Shown piece by piece: positions 22,082-30,098 of a stretch of DNA of 32,592 bases. Position 1 is the first letter of the stretch. The number at the start of each line of letters is the position of its first letter. Source of the stretch: Sphingorhabdus sp. (GTDB lineage Bacteria > Pseudomonadota > Alphaproteobacteria > Sphingomonadales > Sphingomonadaceae); assembly GCA_023262005.1 (NCBI GenBank), contig JALREL010000042.1, forward strand, positions 1-32,592, read 5' to 3'. The notes below the pieces were generated by a model. The model saw only the letters and a list, made by a program, of their open reading frames with translations. It was not told the DNA's origin and did not search any database. The position numbers were made by a program, and so were the translations under genes.

Positions 22082-24171
22082 GCTGCCTTATCGACTTCAT
22101 TGTCATTGGGGGTTTCTTGCGTAGCGGGTAAAAGAAGGGTCATTCGCGTCCCCTTCCCCAACCGGCTGTCGACGTGCAAATGGCCGCCGAGTGATTGCGC
22201 CAATGCGCGGGCCTCATAGGCGCCGATGCCAAAGCCACCGCTCTTGGTGGATTCAAAGGGTTTGAACAGCTGGTTGACGACAAAGGCCTCGCTCATGCCG
22301 CAACCTTTGTCGATCACGCGAATAGCGACCCAATCGTCCTGCCGTGCAGCACTGACGCGGATCGGTGAACCGTCATCGGTCGCGTCGATCGCATTTTGCA
22401 GCAAATGGTTGAGTATCGTTTCCACCCGCCCCGCATCGGCAAGCGCAAACAGCCCGGGCGAGAAATCGGTCTCGATCGGGTAGATCAGGCGCTTGGCGTG
22501 GATCACGGCGCTGACGGTGCTCTCCACATCCATCGGCTCGATCGCGGAATGGCGGGTCTGGCTATGCTGCGAAAGGCGCGCGAGCAGGTCATTCATCTTG
22601 CCCACCGAACCCTTGAGCGTCTCGATCATGTCGGCCTGGAATTCGGGGTTGCTCGCATGTTTCTCTGCATTCCGCGCGAGCAGGCTCAACTGGCTGACAA
22701 GGTTCTTGATGTCGTGCATCACGAAGGCGAAACGGCGGTTGAACTGTTCGAACTGGCGGCTTTCGGTCAGTTGTTCCTGGCTCGTGGCCTCGGCCAGATA
22801 GCTGGCCAACTGACGCCCGACGACGCGCATCATGTCGAGATCTTCCCAGTCGAGCCTGCGCTTTATCGGGGGCTTTGCCAAGATAGCGATACCCGCAAGA
22901 CGGCCAAAATGGACAAGCGGCACAACCGCCCAAGCGCGATTTTCATCATACAGCCATTGCGGGATGGCGGCATGATCGACCCGCTCATCCTCGCCCTCGC
23001 GCACATCCTCCATCAGCAGGATGTGTCCGGTCCGCTCAAAAAAGGGCACGGTCAACGAATTGCCGGCATAGGTCGGGATATCGGCGGTCGGCCAGTTCCA
23101 GCGGGCCTGCAACACCAGCCGCGATTCATCGTCGCGGGTAAGCAGCAATCCGGCAGGCGATTCAAAAATGTCGGCCAGCGATTTGATCACACGTTCATGA
23201 AATGGCGCGGCATCGCTGGGGAAGCCGATGGTTTCGGCAAAGCGCATCCATTCGGCACGATAATCATAACGGTGCTGGAAAAAATTCTTGGCGATGATGA
23301 CGTTCAGCCACGCGCGGAACTTGCCCGAAGGGAGGACCAGCATCGCCGCCAGCGACATGCCGAAAATCAGCGTGATCTGCGCCATGCGGACATAGCTGCC
23401 ACCGACCAGTTCGAGCGCTGTCGCAAGCAGCACCATTCCGAACAGATAGGCACCGATCGCGAGCAACGACACCGACTGGAAAGTAACCGAACGCGACAGC
23501 CGGATGCGCCAATTGCTGTTCCGGCGCGTCGCCATCGCAAATACGGGCACAAGCAGCATTGTGATCAGCCCGCGCATCGCGATGAATTCGGCAGGCCAAT
23601 CGCCGGAGAGATATCCGATAGTGTACAGGTTAAGGTCGTACATCCAGATCGCAGCAAGCGCGACCATCGGCAGGCTGATCCCCCAGCGCGCTTCGGGCGC
23701 GGAGACCGTATAGAGATTGTGCACCAACACGATCGCACCAATCGCAAAAATCATGCGCAGCAATTGCACGGTCTTGGCAGCGGCGGCGCTGGCTTCGGCG
23801 CTGTCCGGCAAGGCAGCGAGCAAGGCGAAATCGATGATCGGCTGGAAAATCAGCGCAAGGAACAGCGCACCATACAGCATCCTGATGGTGCGGGGATGCT
23901 GCTTGCCTTCGCCGTTCGAAAGCAGCGCGAACAGGAAGGCCAGCCAGCCCATGTTGCGCAGCGTTTCCCCGCTAGAGGCCAGAAGGCTTCCCGGCCCACC
24001 CAAAATGGTGGCGATGCCCCAAAATGCCGTGGCCGACAGCGCAGCAATCAGCGCAATTTGCTGGCGGCTTTTGCCGCCAAATTGCTGGAACACCCAGATG
24101 GCAAGCGCTGCATATAGGAAGCCGACTGCCGAATGGCCCCAAAAACCAATCCAGGCGAATGCGTCACCCAT
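22078..24171 (-). CDS. prsK: PrsK-type membrane histidine kinase
   Basis: A 697-residue sensor kinase. The first 290 residues form about eight or nine membrane helices, followed by a GAF-like domain (roughly 330-460). The phospho-acceptor segment is FAFVMHDIKNLVSQLSLLARN with the histidine at 486, the HDxKN form typical of PrsK. The ATP-binding domain has NHLLQNAIDAT (N box), IDKGCGMS (G1), FKPFESTKSGGFGIGAYEAR and GKGTRMTLLLP. The ATG at 24171 overlaps the sugar transferase stop as TGATG, and the end overlaps prsR as ATGA. The signal it senses is unknown; the many helices suggest a membrane or envelope cue. Confidence 0.92.
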   Translation of the reverse strand: MGDAFAWIGFWGHSAVGFLYAALAIWVFQQFGGKSRQQIALIAALSATAFWGIATILGGPGSLLASSGETLRNMGWLAFLFALLSNGEGKQHPRTIRMLYGALFLALIFQPIIDFALLAALPDSAEASAAAAKTVQLLRMIFAIGAIVLVHNLYTVSAPEARWGISLPMVALAAIWMYDLNLYTIGYLSGDWPAEFIAMRGLITMLLVPVFAMATRRNSNWRIRLSRSVTFQSVSLLAIGAYLFGMVLLATALELVGGSYVRMAQITLIFGMSLAAMLVLPSGKFRAWLNVIIAKNFFQHRYDYRAEWMRFAETIGFPSDAAPFHERVIKSLADIFESPAGLLLTRDDESRLVLQARWNWPTADIPTYAGNSLTVPFFERTGHILLMEDVREGEDERVDHAAIPQWLYDENRAWAVVPLVHFGRLAGIAILAKPPIKRRLDWEDLDMMRVVGRQLASYLAEATSQEQLTESRQFEQFNRRFAFVMHDIKNLVSQLSLLARNAEKHASNPEFQADMIETLKGSVGKMNDLLARLSQHSQTRHSAIEPMDVESTVSAVIHAKRLIYPIETDFSPGLFALADAGRVETILNHLLQNAIDATDDGSPIRVSAARQDDWVAIRVIDKGCGMSEAFVVNQLFKPFESTKSGGFGIGAYEARALAQSLGGHLHVDSRLGKGTRMTLLLPATQETPNDNEVDKAA

Positions 24172-25559
24172 CAACGCGCACCTTCCGGCCAGATAACCAC
24201 ACGGATGGTCTGCAGCAGGATCAGCAGGTCAAGGAATGGCGTGTAGTTCTTTGCATAGTAAAGATCATATTCCAGCTTCTGCCGGCTATCTTCAATCGAC
24301 GCGCCATAGGGATAGTTGATCTGCGCCCAGCCGGTTATTCCCGGTTTCACCATGTGGCGTTCAGCGAAATAGGGCAGCTGCTTTTCAAGGTCGGATACGA
24401 ACTCAGGGCGCTCGGGGCGCGGGCCGACAAAGCTCATATCGCCCTTCAGCACGCACCAAGTTTGCGGAAGTTCGTCGATGCGCACCTTGCGGATGAATTT
24501 GCCGACGCGGGTCACACGCGGATCGTTTTTCGCCGCCCATATCGCCTTGCCTTCCGCCTCCGCATCAACGCGCATCGAACGCAATTTGAGGAGGTTGAAG
24601 CCAACGCCATAACGCCCGACACGTTCCTGCCGGTAAAAGGCGGGACCCCGGCTTTCCAGTTTGATGAGCAGTGCAAACAAGAGGATCACCGGCAATGTCA
24701 TGGCGAGCAAAACCGCACTGGCGGCAATATCGAACAGGCGCTTGGCGATCCCCGAAAGACGGCGGCCCGAAGAGAAGCCATCGGAAAAAATAAGCCAGCT
24801 TGGATTGACGCTGTCGAGATCGACCCGTCCGGTCTCCCGCTCCAGAAAACTGGAAATGTCGTTGACATGCACCCCGGTGGTCTTGATCCGCAGCAAATCC
24901 TGCAATGGCAGGGCATTGCGCCGTTCTTCAAGCGCAAGAACCACCTCGCTGGCGCCGAGTTTCACGACAAAATCGGCAAGGTTATAGATCGCCGAACGGT
25001 TGATCGCTTCGGGGATGACCCGCTTTGCTTCGTCCATCGCGATGAAGCCGACGACGACAAAACCCGAGCCGCGGCGTGCCTCCAGATCCTTGATGCGTTG
25101 CGCCCGTTTGCCGGCACCCAGCACCAAAAGCCGGCGCTTGAAGCTTTCGCCACCAATCAAACTTCCGAGGATGAGGCGGCTTAGCGCCAGATAAGCAAAT
25201 GAAAGGATCATCGCATAGAGTGAGTTCGAACGCCACAAGGTCATGCCGGGCAAAGCAAAAGCCATCACCGCCATGAAGATTACGCCCAGCGATACCGCAA
25301 CGATCAACCGTGCAATGGCAAAACGGAGCGATTGCAGCGATTCCTGGCTGTAGACACCCACCGCCATGGCGGCGATCTGGACCGAAGCGGCGAAAGTGAT
25401 GAGCGGCCAGATGCGGTTGCCGATATAATCGACCTGCATGCCAATCTGGTTGGCGCGGATGACCCAGGCGGTTTCGGCCGCCACCAGCAGCAGGCACAGG
25501 TCCACCAACGCCAGGAACAACACGGCGTAAGGGACATAATGCTTGAACAACCTGATCAT
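24171..25559 (-). CDS. Exopolysaccharide initiating sugar transferase (TIGR03013-type)
   Basis: A 462-residue polyprenyl-phosphate sugar-1-phosphate transferase that would start repeat-unit synthesis on undecaprenyl phosphate at the inner membrane. Four or five N-terminal helices are followed by a nucleotide-binding-like region (RRLLVLGAGKRAQRIKDLE). A final catalytic domain (about 268-462) begins AKRLFDIAASAVLLAMTLPV. Its signature blocks are YRQERVGRYGVGFNLLKLRSM, FIRKVRIDELPQTWCVLKGDMSFVGPRPERP and MVKPGITGWAQINYPYGAS. The pattern fits the PEP-CTERM-associated EpsB-like sugar transferases. It heads the operon with prsK, prsR and the TPR gene, and diverges from the guanylyltransferase. The ribosome-binding site is weak (GGCAGG). 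Confidence 0.92.
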   Translation of the reverse strand: MIRLFKHYVPYAVLFLALVDLCLLLVAAETAWVIRANQIGMQVDYIGNRIWPLITFAASVQIAAMAVGVYSQESLQSLRFAIARLIVAVSLGVIFMAVMAFALPGMTLWRSNSLYAMILSFAYLALSRLILGSLIGGESFKRRLLVLGAGKRAQRIKDLEARRGSGFVVVGFIAMDEAKRVIPEAINRSAIYNLADFVVKLGASEVVLALEERRNALPLQDLLRIKTTGVHVNDISSFLERETGRVDLDSVNPSWLIFSDGFSSGRRLSGIAKRLFDIAASAVLLAMTLPVILLFALLIKLESRGPAFYRQERVGRYGVGFNLLKLRSMRVDAEAEGKAIWAAKNDPRVTRVGKFIRKVRIDELPQTWCVLKGDMSFVGPRPERPEFVSDLEKQLPYFAERHMVKPGITGWAQINYPYGASIEDSRQKLEYDLYYAKNYTPFLDLLILLQTIRVVIWPEGAR

Positions 25560-25609
25560 CGAGGTTTGCGACCTGCCACCATTTCGCCCATGCGATAACA
25601 GGCAAAGGT

Positions 25610-25697
25610 AAAGTGTCGCTTAATTTTACACTTTGTGATTTTTGCGAATATTTTCAACATTTTGAAATAGCGCGAAACTGTCAAATTGCGCGACACT
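25610..25697. promoter_or_regulatory. Divergent promoter region with dyads between sugar transferase and manC
   Basis: AAAGTGT (25610-25616) pairs with ACACTTT (25628-25634) across an 11-base loop, and AGTGTCGC (25612-25619) recurs inverted at 25690-25697 (GCGACACT on the plus strand). On the minus strand a consensus TTGACA (25682-25677) could be a -35 box; a matching -10 is not clear. I found no good sigma-54 box (GG-N10-GC), the type PrsR would need, on either strand here; one near miss has 11 bases between. Confidence 0.4.
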
Positions 25698-25740
25698 CGG
25701 TAATTGCGGAATGGTTCGCCATCGAATAGGGCTTTTCGCC

Positions 25741-26772
25741 ATGAAGATAACACCAGTGATCCTCTCGGGCGGCGGCGGCACGCGGTTGTGGCCAACGTCC
25801 ACCGCCGACAAGCCCAAACAGTTTCTTACGCTGGCAGGCGATGCGACAATGTACCAGTTGACCTTGGCGCGCTGCATGGATCGCGATTTCTTTGCGCCGC
25901 CGATTGTAGTCGGCAATGGCGCGCACGCCGATTTGATCGCGGCCCAATCGATTGAGGCTGGCGTCCCCGATGCAACCGTCATCCTTGAACCATGCGCACG
26001 CAACACCGCGCCCGCCATTGCGCTCGCCGCATTGGCGGCAGATACGCCCAATGCGCCGCTGCTGGTAATGCCAAGCGACCACCTGATCGCAGATGTCGCT
26101 GCTTTCCATGCAGCGATCATGGCAGCGCTTCCGCTTGTCGAGGATGGCTGGCTGGTCACGTTCGGGATCGAACCGACCGCGCCGGAAACCGGCTATGGCT
26201 ATATCCGCATGGGTGAGCCGTTGACAGCAGCAGTCGCGCGCGTCGAACGCTTTGTTGAAAAGCCCGATGCCGCCACCGCCCAATCGATGATCGATGCCGG
26301 CAATCACGCCTGGAATGGCGGCATTTTCCTTTTCCGTGCCGATATCTATCTTGGCTGTCTGGAAAGGCTGGCACCTGAAATGCTGGCTGCTGCGAAAGCC
26401 TCCATGACGGACGCCGTGCGCGATGGCGCCGTCATCCGTCCCGATCAATCGTCATTTGCGGCTTCGCCATCGGATAGCATCGACTATGCGGTTATGGAAA
26501 AGGCCGACCGTGTGGCGGTTGCTCCAGTCAGCATGGGCTGGTCCGATGTCGGAAGCTGGGACAGCCTCTATGACATCAGCGAACATGATGCTGATGGTAA
26601 CAGTGTGCAGGGTAATGCCCGCCTGCTGGACAGCCACGGCAATCTGGTCCGCAGTGGCGCGATGCGCGTCAACATGATCGGCACCAGCGATTTGATCGTT
26701 GTCGTCCACGACAATGAAATCCTGATCCTTCCCCGCGGGAAAAGCCAGGAAGTCAAAAAGTTCAGCAGTTAA
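25741..26772 (+). CDS. manC: Mannose-1-phosphate guanylyltransferase
   Basis: Makes GDP-mannose from mannose-1-phosphate and GTP, a precursor for exopolysaccharide and O-antigen sugars. The 343-residue protein starts MKITPVILSGGGGTRLWPTS, the nucleotide-binding loop of nucleotidyltransferases. ADKPKQFLTL, ILEPCARNTAPAIALAAL, LLVMPSDHLI, TGYGYIRMG and VERFVEKPD follow as in the type II ManC/XanB family. The C-terminal isomerase domain of longer relatives is absent, so this is the one-domain form. The ATG at 25741 is preferred because upstream ATG 25711 adds a poor head. It diverges from the sugar transferase operon and probably supplies it. Confidence 0.92.
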   Translation: MKITPVILSGGGGTRLWPTSTADKPKQFLTLAGDATMYQLTLARCMDRDFFAPPIVVGNGAHADLIAAQSIEAGVPDATVILEPCARNTAPAIALAALAADTPNAPLLVMPSDHLIADVAAFHAAIMAALPLVEDGWLVTFGIEPTAPETGYGYIRMGEPLTAAVARVERFVEKPDAATAQSMIDAGNHAWNGGIFLFRADIYLGCLERLAPEMLAAAKASMTDAVRDGAVIRPDQSSFAASPSDSIDYAVMEKADRVAVAPVSMGWSDVGSWDSLYDISEHDADGNSVQGNARLLDSHGNLVRSGAMRVNMIGTSDLIVVVHDNEILILPRGKSQEVKKFSS

Positions 26773-26894
26773 AAGACATCAACCGGTTTTTCTTACTGCG
26801 GGCACCAGCTTTGATGCGGTGATCAAGACCGTCACGAATTTGTCATCTGATGGCAGCAAAAAGGCAGCCTGTTTGCAAAATGGGAATGCCGGAT

Positions 26895-27572
26895 ATGTCG
26901 CACAGGGAAGCCGTCATCCTCGCTTCACGCGATTTATCGATCCTGCCGCAATTGCATGCGCGGGTGGAGGATATCGATATTGCCGGCTGCCATGCCGAGT
27001 TACCGCCGCTCGCAGAGGGGCTGCACTATTGGTGTTTCGTTGATTGGCTGCTGCCCGACATATCGGGAATAGAAATGTGTCGGCGCCTGCGCGAAACCCC
27101 GGCAACGCGCTATGCCCATATCACGATGGTTCTCGATGAAGATGACAGCGAAGCGAAGAAGCGCGCGCTGCGCAGCGGGGCGGATGATTATCTGCTGGGC
27201 CCTGCCGATGCCGAAAGGCTGGCGACGAGGCTGCAGCAATATCGCCGGTCACAGGGCACTGTGCCGCCGGCGACAAGACTGAAATCAGGCGAATTGCAGG
27301 TCGATCTCGCCGCGGTTCTTGTCCGCTATCGCGACCGGCGCATCGCACTTGCCCCGAACGAGTTCAAGCTGCTCGCCCATTTCATCGAAAATCCCGACCG
27401 CGTCTGGTCGCGCACCAGCCTGATCGAGATTTTGGGTAAGGACGACGCCAGCATCGACGAACGCACCGTCGATGTCTGGATCGGCCGCCTGCGCCGCGCG
27501 TTGAAGGCGCAGGACGTGCCTGACCGTCTGCGCACCGTGCGCGCCATGGGCTATGTGTTTGACGGCTTTTAG
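26895..27572 (+). CDS. Winged-helix (OmpR/PhoB-type) response regulator with incomplete receiver
   Basis: About 225 residues. The C-terminal winged helix is typical (IALAPNEFKLLAHFIENPDRVWSRTSLIEILG, then DERTVDVWIGRLRRAL and LRTVRAMGYVFDGF). The receiver is odd. The first strand reads AVILASRD with no acidic pair, the conserved Thr/Ser region reads ITMVLDE, and the invariant lysine of the K-P motif is glycine (YLLGPAD). Only the acceptor-like aspartate in FVDWLLPDISGIE remains. It may not be phosphorylated normally. The start is uncertain: ATG at 26895 (MSHREAV) has GGGA 9 bases upstream, while 26880, 26886 and 26850 are other in-frame choices. No kinase is adjacent. Confidence 0.82.
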   Translation: MSHREAVILASRDLSILPQLHARVEDIDIAGCHAELPPLAEGLHYWCFVDWLLPDISGIEMCRRLRETPATRYAHITMVLDEDDSEAKKRALRSGADDYLLGPADAERLATRLQQYRRSQGTVPPATRLKSGELQVDLAAVLVRYRDRRIALAPNEFKLLAHFIENPDRVWSRTSLIEILGKDDASIDERTVDVWIGRLRRALKAQDVPDRLRTVRAMGYVFDGF

Positions 27573-27573
27573 G

Positions 27574-27595
27574 CCGGAGACAGCCGCTTCTCTGG
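27574..27595. terminator. Possible hairpin between convergent regulator and acr3
   Basis: CCGGAGA (27574-27580) and TCTCTGG (27589-27595) pair over 7 positions with one G-T pair and an 8-base loop. It sits in the 26 bases between two convergent stops. No T-tract follows on either side, so intrinsic termination is doubtful. Confidence 0.3.
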
Positions 27596-27598
27596 AGC

Positions 27599-28663
27599 TT
27601 AGCGACTGACGGGTACGCTGTCTGCAAACCAGCGCCGCCCAAACCAGAAGGCCACATTGACAAGCAGGATCAGTACCGGCACCTCAACCAGCGGCCCGAT
27701 CACCGCCGCGAAGGCCACGGGTGACGCCAGACCAAAGGCGGCAATCGCCACCGCAATCGCCAGCTCGAAATTGTTGCCCGCTGCGGTAAACGCCACAGCT
27801 GTGGTGCGCGGATAGTCGCTCTCGATCAGCTTGCCCATGAAAAAGCTGATGGTGAACTGGACGACGAAATAGATGGTCAGGGGGATAGCAATGCGGATGG
27901 TATCACCCGGCAGTGTCAGAATCTCATTCCCCTTCAGGCTGAACATTGCGACGATCGTGAACAGCAACGCGACCAGCGTTATGGGTCCGATCTTCGGCAG
28001 GAAGACCTGTTCATACCACGCCTCGCCTTTGGCTTTCGCCAACCATTTGCGCGTCAGGAAGCCGGCAAGGAAGGGTATGCCGAGATAGATCAGAACCGCC
28101 TCAGCAATCGTCCAGAAACTGACATTGACGACACTGCCCTCAAGGCCAAATAGCGGCGGCAGGAAAGCGAGGAAGAACCAGGCATAGACGCTGAAAAACA
28201 ATATCTGGAAGATCGAGTTGAATGCCACCAGCGCCGCAACATACTGGTTGTCACCTTTTGCCAACTGGTTCCACACGATCACCATCGCAATGCACCGCGC
28301 CAGCCCGATCAGGATCAGGCCGGTCATATATTCGGGCTTGTCGGAAAGGAATATCACCGCAAGCGCGAACATCAGCACCGGGCCGATGATCCAGTTCTGC
28401 ACCAGCGAAATCGCCAGCACCCTTTTGTCCTCAAACACGCGCGGCAGCTCCTCATAACGCACCCTCGCGAGCGGCGGGTACATCATCAGGATCAGGCCTA
28501 TGGCGATCGGGATGTTGGTCGACCCCCAGGACAGGCTGTTGATCGCCTCCGGCAATCCGGCGAAAGTCGAACCCAGACCAACGCCCAGCACCATGGCCAG
28601 AAAAATCCACAGCGTCAGATAGCGGTCAAGGAAAGACAGCCGCTTCAAATTGCTTTCTGCCAT
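27599..28663 (-). CDS. acr3: Arsenite efflux transporter, ACR3 family
   Basis: A 354-residue inner-membrane permease that exports arsenite. About ten helices are seen. It has the conserved cysteine in the fourth helix ([19 protein letters not shown]) and the conserved glutamate in [18 protein letters not shown], both hallmarks of ACR3 rather than ArsB. The start at 28663 ([19 protein letters not shown]) has GGAAGGGGC upstream and lies one base past the arsC stop; a longer reading to 28690 adds a poor head. It is the last gene of the arsenic operon. The neighbour arsC supplies arsenite by reducing arsenate. Confidence 0.95.
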   Translation of the reverse strand: MAESNLKRLSFLDRYLTLWIFLAMVLGVGLGSTFAGLPEAINSLSWGSTNIPIAIGLILMMYPPLARVRYEELPRVFEDKRVLAISLVQNWIIGPVLMFALAVIFLSDKPEYMTGLILIGLARCIAMVIVWNQLAKGDNQYVAALVAFNSIFQILFFSVYAWFFLAFLPPLFGLEGSVVNVSFWTIAEAVLIYLGIPFLAGFLTRKWLAKAKGEAWYEQVFLPKIGPITLVALLFTIVAMFSLKGNEILTLPGDTIRIAIPLTIYFVVQFTISFFMGKLIESDYPRTTAVAFTAAGNNFELAIAVAIAAFGLASPVAFAAVIGPLVEVPVLILLVNVAFWFGRRWFADSVPVSR

Positions 28664-28664
28664 A

Positions 28665-29168
28665 TTAGGCTGCCCCTTCCATCCTGCCAATTTCTGCCAG
28701 CGCCATCTGCGCCTGCGCCTTGTCCATCACCGCCAGATCAAGCGCGAAGAAGGCCTTCACCCGCATTTCGAGCAAGCGCCAAGTCTCTTCAAAGGCCGCA
28801 TCGACTTCAGCTTCGCTGCCGCGCACATCGGCGGGATCGGGAAGGCCCCAATGCGCCTTTAACGGGCTGCCGATGAAGACAGGACACACCTCGCCCGCGG
28901 CATTGCCGCACACGGTGATGGCAAGGTCGATTTGCGGCACATCGGGTGCGCTGAATTCATCCCAGCTTTTCGAGCGGAAGGTGGACGTATCGATCCCGCG
29001 CCGCGCCAGCAGCCGGAGCGCGCCGGGGTGCGGCACCCCCTTGGGCTTGCTCCCAGCGCTAAAGCCGCGCACGCGCCCTTCTCCGTGGAGGTTGAACAAA
29101 GCCTCCCCCAATATCGAACGGGCGCTGTTGCCGGTGCACAGCACCAGCACATTGCGTATCTCTGGCAT
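28665..29168 (-). CDS. arsC: Arsenate reductase, low-molecular-weight phosphatase type
   Basis: A 167-residue enzyme that reduces arsenate to arsenite for export by Acr3. The P-loop [16 protein letters not shown] has the nucleophilic C11, and the second pair C87 and C95 ([15 protein letters not shown]) fits the thioredoxin-linked ArsC of the pI258 type. The general acid stands in LPDPADV. The C-terminal tail is longer than in the staphylococcal enzyme. GAGG lies upstream of the ATG, 8 bases after the ArsI/CadI stop. The position between the ArsI/CadI-like gene and acr3 is usual for such operons. Confidence 0.95.
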   Translation of the reverse strand: MPEIRNVLVLCTGNSARSILGEALFNLHGEGRVRGFSAGSKPKGVPHPGALRLLARRGIDTSTFRSKSWDEFSAPDVPQIDLAITVCGNAAGEVCPVFIGSPLKAHWGLPDPADVRGSEAEVDAAFEETWRLLEMRVKAFFALDLAVMDKAQAQMALAEIGRMEGAA

Positions 29169-29176
29169 TTATAACC

Positions 29177-29665
29177 TCAGCCGCAGCAGCCAGTATTGGT
29201 GGTGGCGGGCGCTGCCGCTTCCTGCTTCGGCGCGCAGCAGGCATTGGCCGCAGCATTTGCCGAAACCAGCTGCTGCAATTCAGGATTGCCGCCGTAAACG
29301 GTTGCTTCGCCATTGGTGAGGAAAGCCTCCCACACCACGCCATCAGGATCGGCGATCCAGCTTTTTTCCGATTGCGCATAGCAACAAGTGGTCGCGCCTT
29401 CCTCCAGCACCGGGCGGTCGGCGGCTTTCAGGCGGCCATAGACTTCGGCGAGCTCACCCTGGTCCTCGACCTGGATACCCAGATGCTCAATACCCTTCAC
29501 CGCGCCGCATTTCTGCGAAATGGCGAAATTGATGCGCGGATCCTCCAGCATCCATTTGGCATAATCGGGTTTCACCACCGAAGGCTCCTGCCCGAACAGG
29601 CCCGAATAGAAAGCGATCGAGGCGTCGAGTTTTTCGACCCCGACATGGACGTGAAAGCGTTTCAT
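29177..29665 (-). CDS. ArsI/CadI family VOC protein (organoarsenical lyase or metal-induced)
   Basis: A 162-residue vicinal-oxygen-chelate protein. MKRFHVHVGVEKLDASIAFY (H5), the GIEHLGIQVED histidine H61 and the E113 of WEAFL fit the metal ligands of ArsI, the C-As bond lyase. The vicinal cysteines C94-C95 in TTCCYAQSEKSW are the arsenical-binding pair. The same motif is found in CadI, so the two functions cannot be told apart by eye. The tail has two further cysteine pairs (NACCAP and TGCCG), which could bind extra metal or arsenic. It overlaps the arsR stop as ATGA, so it is the second gene of the arsenic operon. Confidence 0.88.
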   Translation of the reverse strand: MKRFHVHVGVEKLDASIAFYSGLFGQEPSVVKPDYAKWMLEDPRINFAISQKCGAVKGIEHLGIQVEDQGELAEVYGRLKAADRPVLEEGATTCCYAQSEKSWIADPDGVVWEAFLTNGEATVYGGNPELQQLVSANAAANACCAPKQEAAAPATTNTGCCG

Positions 29666-30015
29666 GCACTTTTCCTTTCATCGGATATGGCAGGTGCGCA
29701 GCCAGACGAGGCATCGTCCGAACCACAAACCGCACCCGCGCAGCAATTTTCCATGAGGTAACCGATCAGCCCGTTCATCGCGGCATAATCGGCGGAGTAA
29801 ATCAGCGAACGCCCCTGCCGCTCCTGCCGGATCAAACCGGCATGGCTCAACTGGGCAAGATGGAAGGAAAGCGAGCTGTTCGGCACCCCAAGTCGCTCCG
29901 CCAGCACCCCGGCGGGAAGACCCGAAGCCCCCGCCTGCACCAGCAAGCGAAACGCCGCCAGGCGATGCTCTTGCGCCAACGCACTAAGCGCTTTGATGAT
30001 TGCGTCGGCGTCCAT
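29662..30015 (-). CDS. arsR: ArsR/SmtB family arsenic-responsive repressor
   Basis: A 117-residue winged-helix repressor of the arsenic operon. The helix-turn-helix lies in LAERLGVPNSSLSFHLAQLSHAGLIRQERQGRSLIYS. The C-terminal cysteines C91, C92 and C97 (ENCCAGAVCG), with C106 further on, give a CC-x4-C cluster like the As(III) site of Acidithiobacillus ArsR, so arsenite is the likely inducer. It is the first gene of the operon; GGAG lies upstream of the ATG at 30015, and the stop overlaps the next start. A strong dyad just upstream is the likely operator. Confidence 0.92.
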   Translation of the reverse strand: MDADAIIKALSALAQEHRLAAFRLLVQAGASGLPAGVLAERLGVPNSSLSFHLAQLSHAGLIRQERQGRSLIYSADYAAMNGLIGYLMENCCAGAVCGSDDASSGCAPAISDERKSA

Positions 30016-30029
30016 AGCGACTCCTTCAT

Positions 30030-30053
30030 TTCGATATTCGTTGAAATATCGAA
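30030..30053. promoter_or_regulatory. ArsR operator over the arsenic operon promoter
   Basis: TTCGATAT (30030-30037) and ATATCGAA (30046-30053) form a perfect 8-base inverted repeat with an 8-base spacer, a usual ArsR/SmtB layout. A -35-like TTGACT (30070-30065, minus strand) with 16 to 17 bases to the -10 region puts the dyad over the -10, so binding would block transcription. Three GANTC sites (30019, 30051, 30064) lie in and around it. Confidence 0.75.
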
Positions 30054-30074
30054 TCGCACATCGGAGTCAAGCAT

Positions 30075-30096
30075 CATTTCGATAACTATGGAAATG
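30075..30096. promoter_or_regulatory. Second dyad upstream of the arsenic promoter
   Basis: CATTTC (30075-30080) and GAAATG (30091-30096) are perfect 6-base arms around 10 bases. The TTTCGATA part is shared with the main ArsR operator, so it may be a weaker second binding site. Confidence 0.35.
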
Positions 30097-30098
30097 TT

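Noticed and set aside
20636-22219. Long plus-strand open frame of 527 codons opposite prsR, and similar ones opposite prsK (22396-24117), the POT transporter (15981-17540) and thiD/DUF1272 (7736-9052)
   Set aside because: They lie opposite genes with clear families, have skewed arginine/histidine-rich composition and no recognisable domain; such frames are expected in GC-rich coding DNA.
25706-25720. Possible sigma-54 promoter on the minus strand upstream of the sugar transferase
   Set aside because: GG and GC are 11 bases apart instead of 10 and the rest of the consensus is poor.
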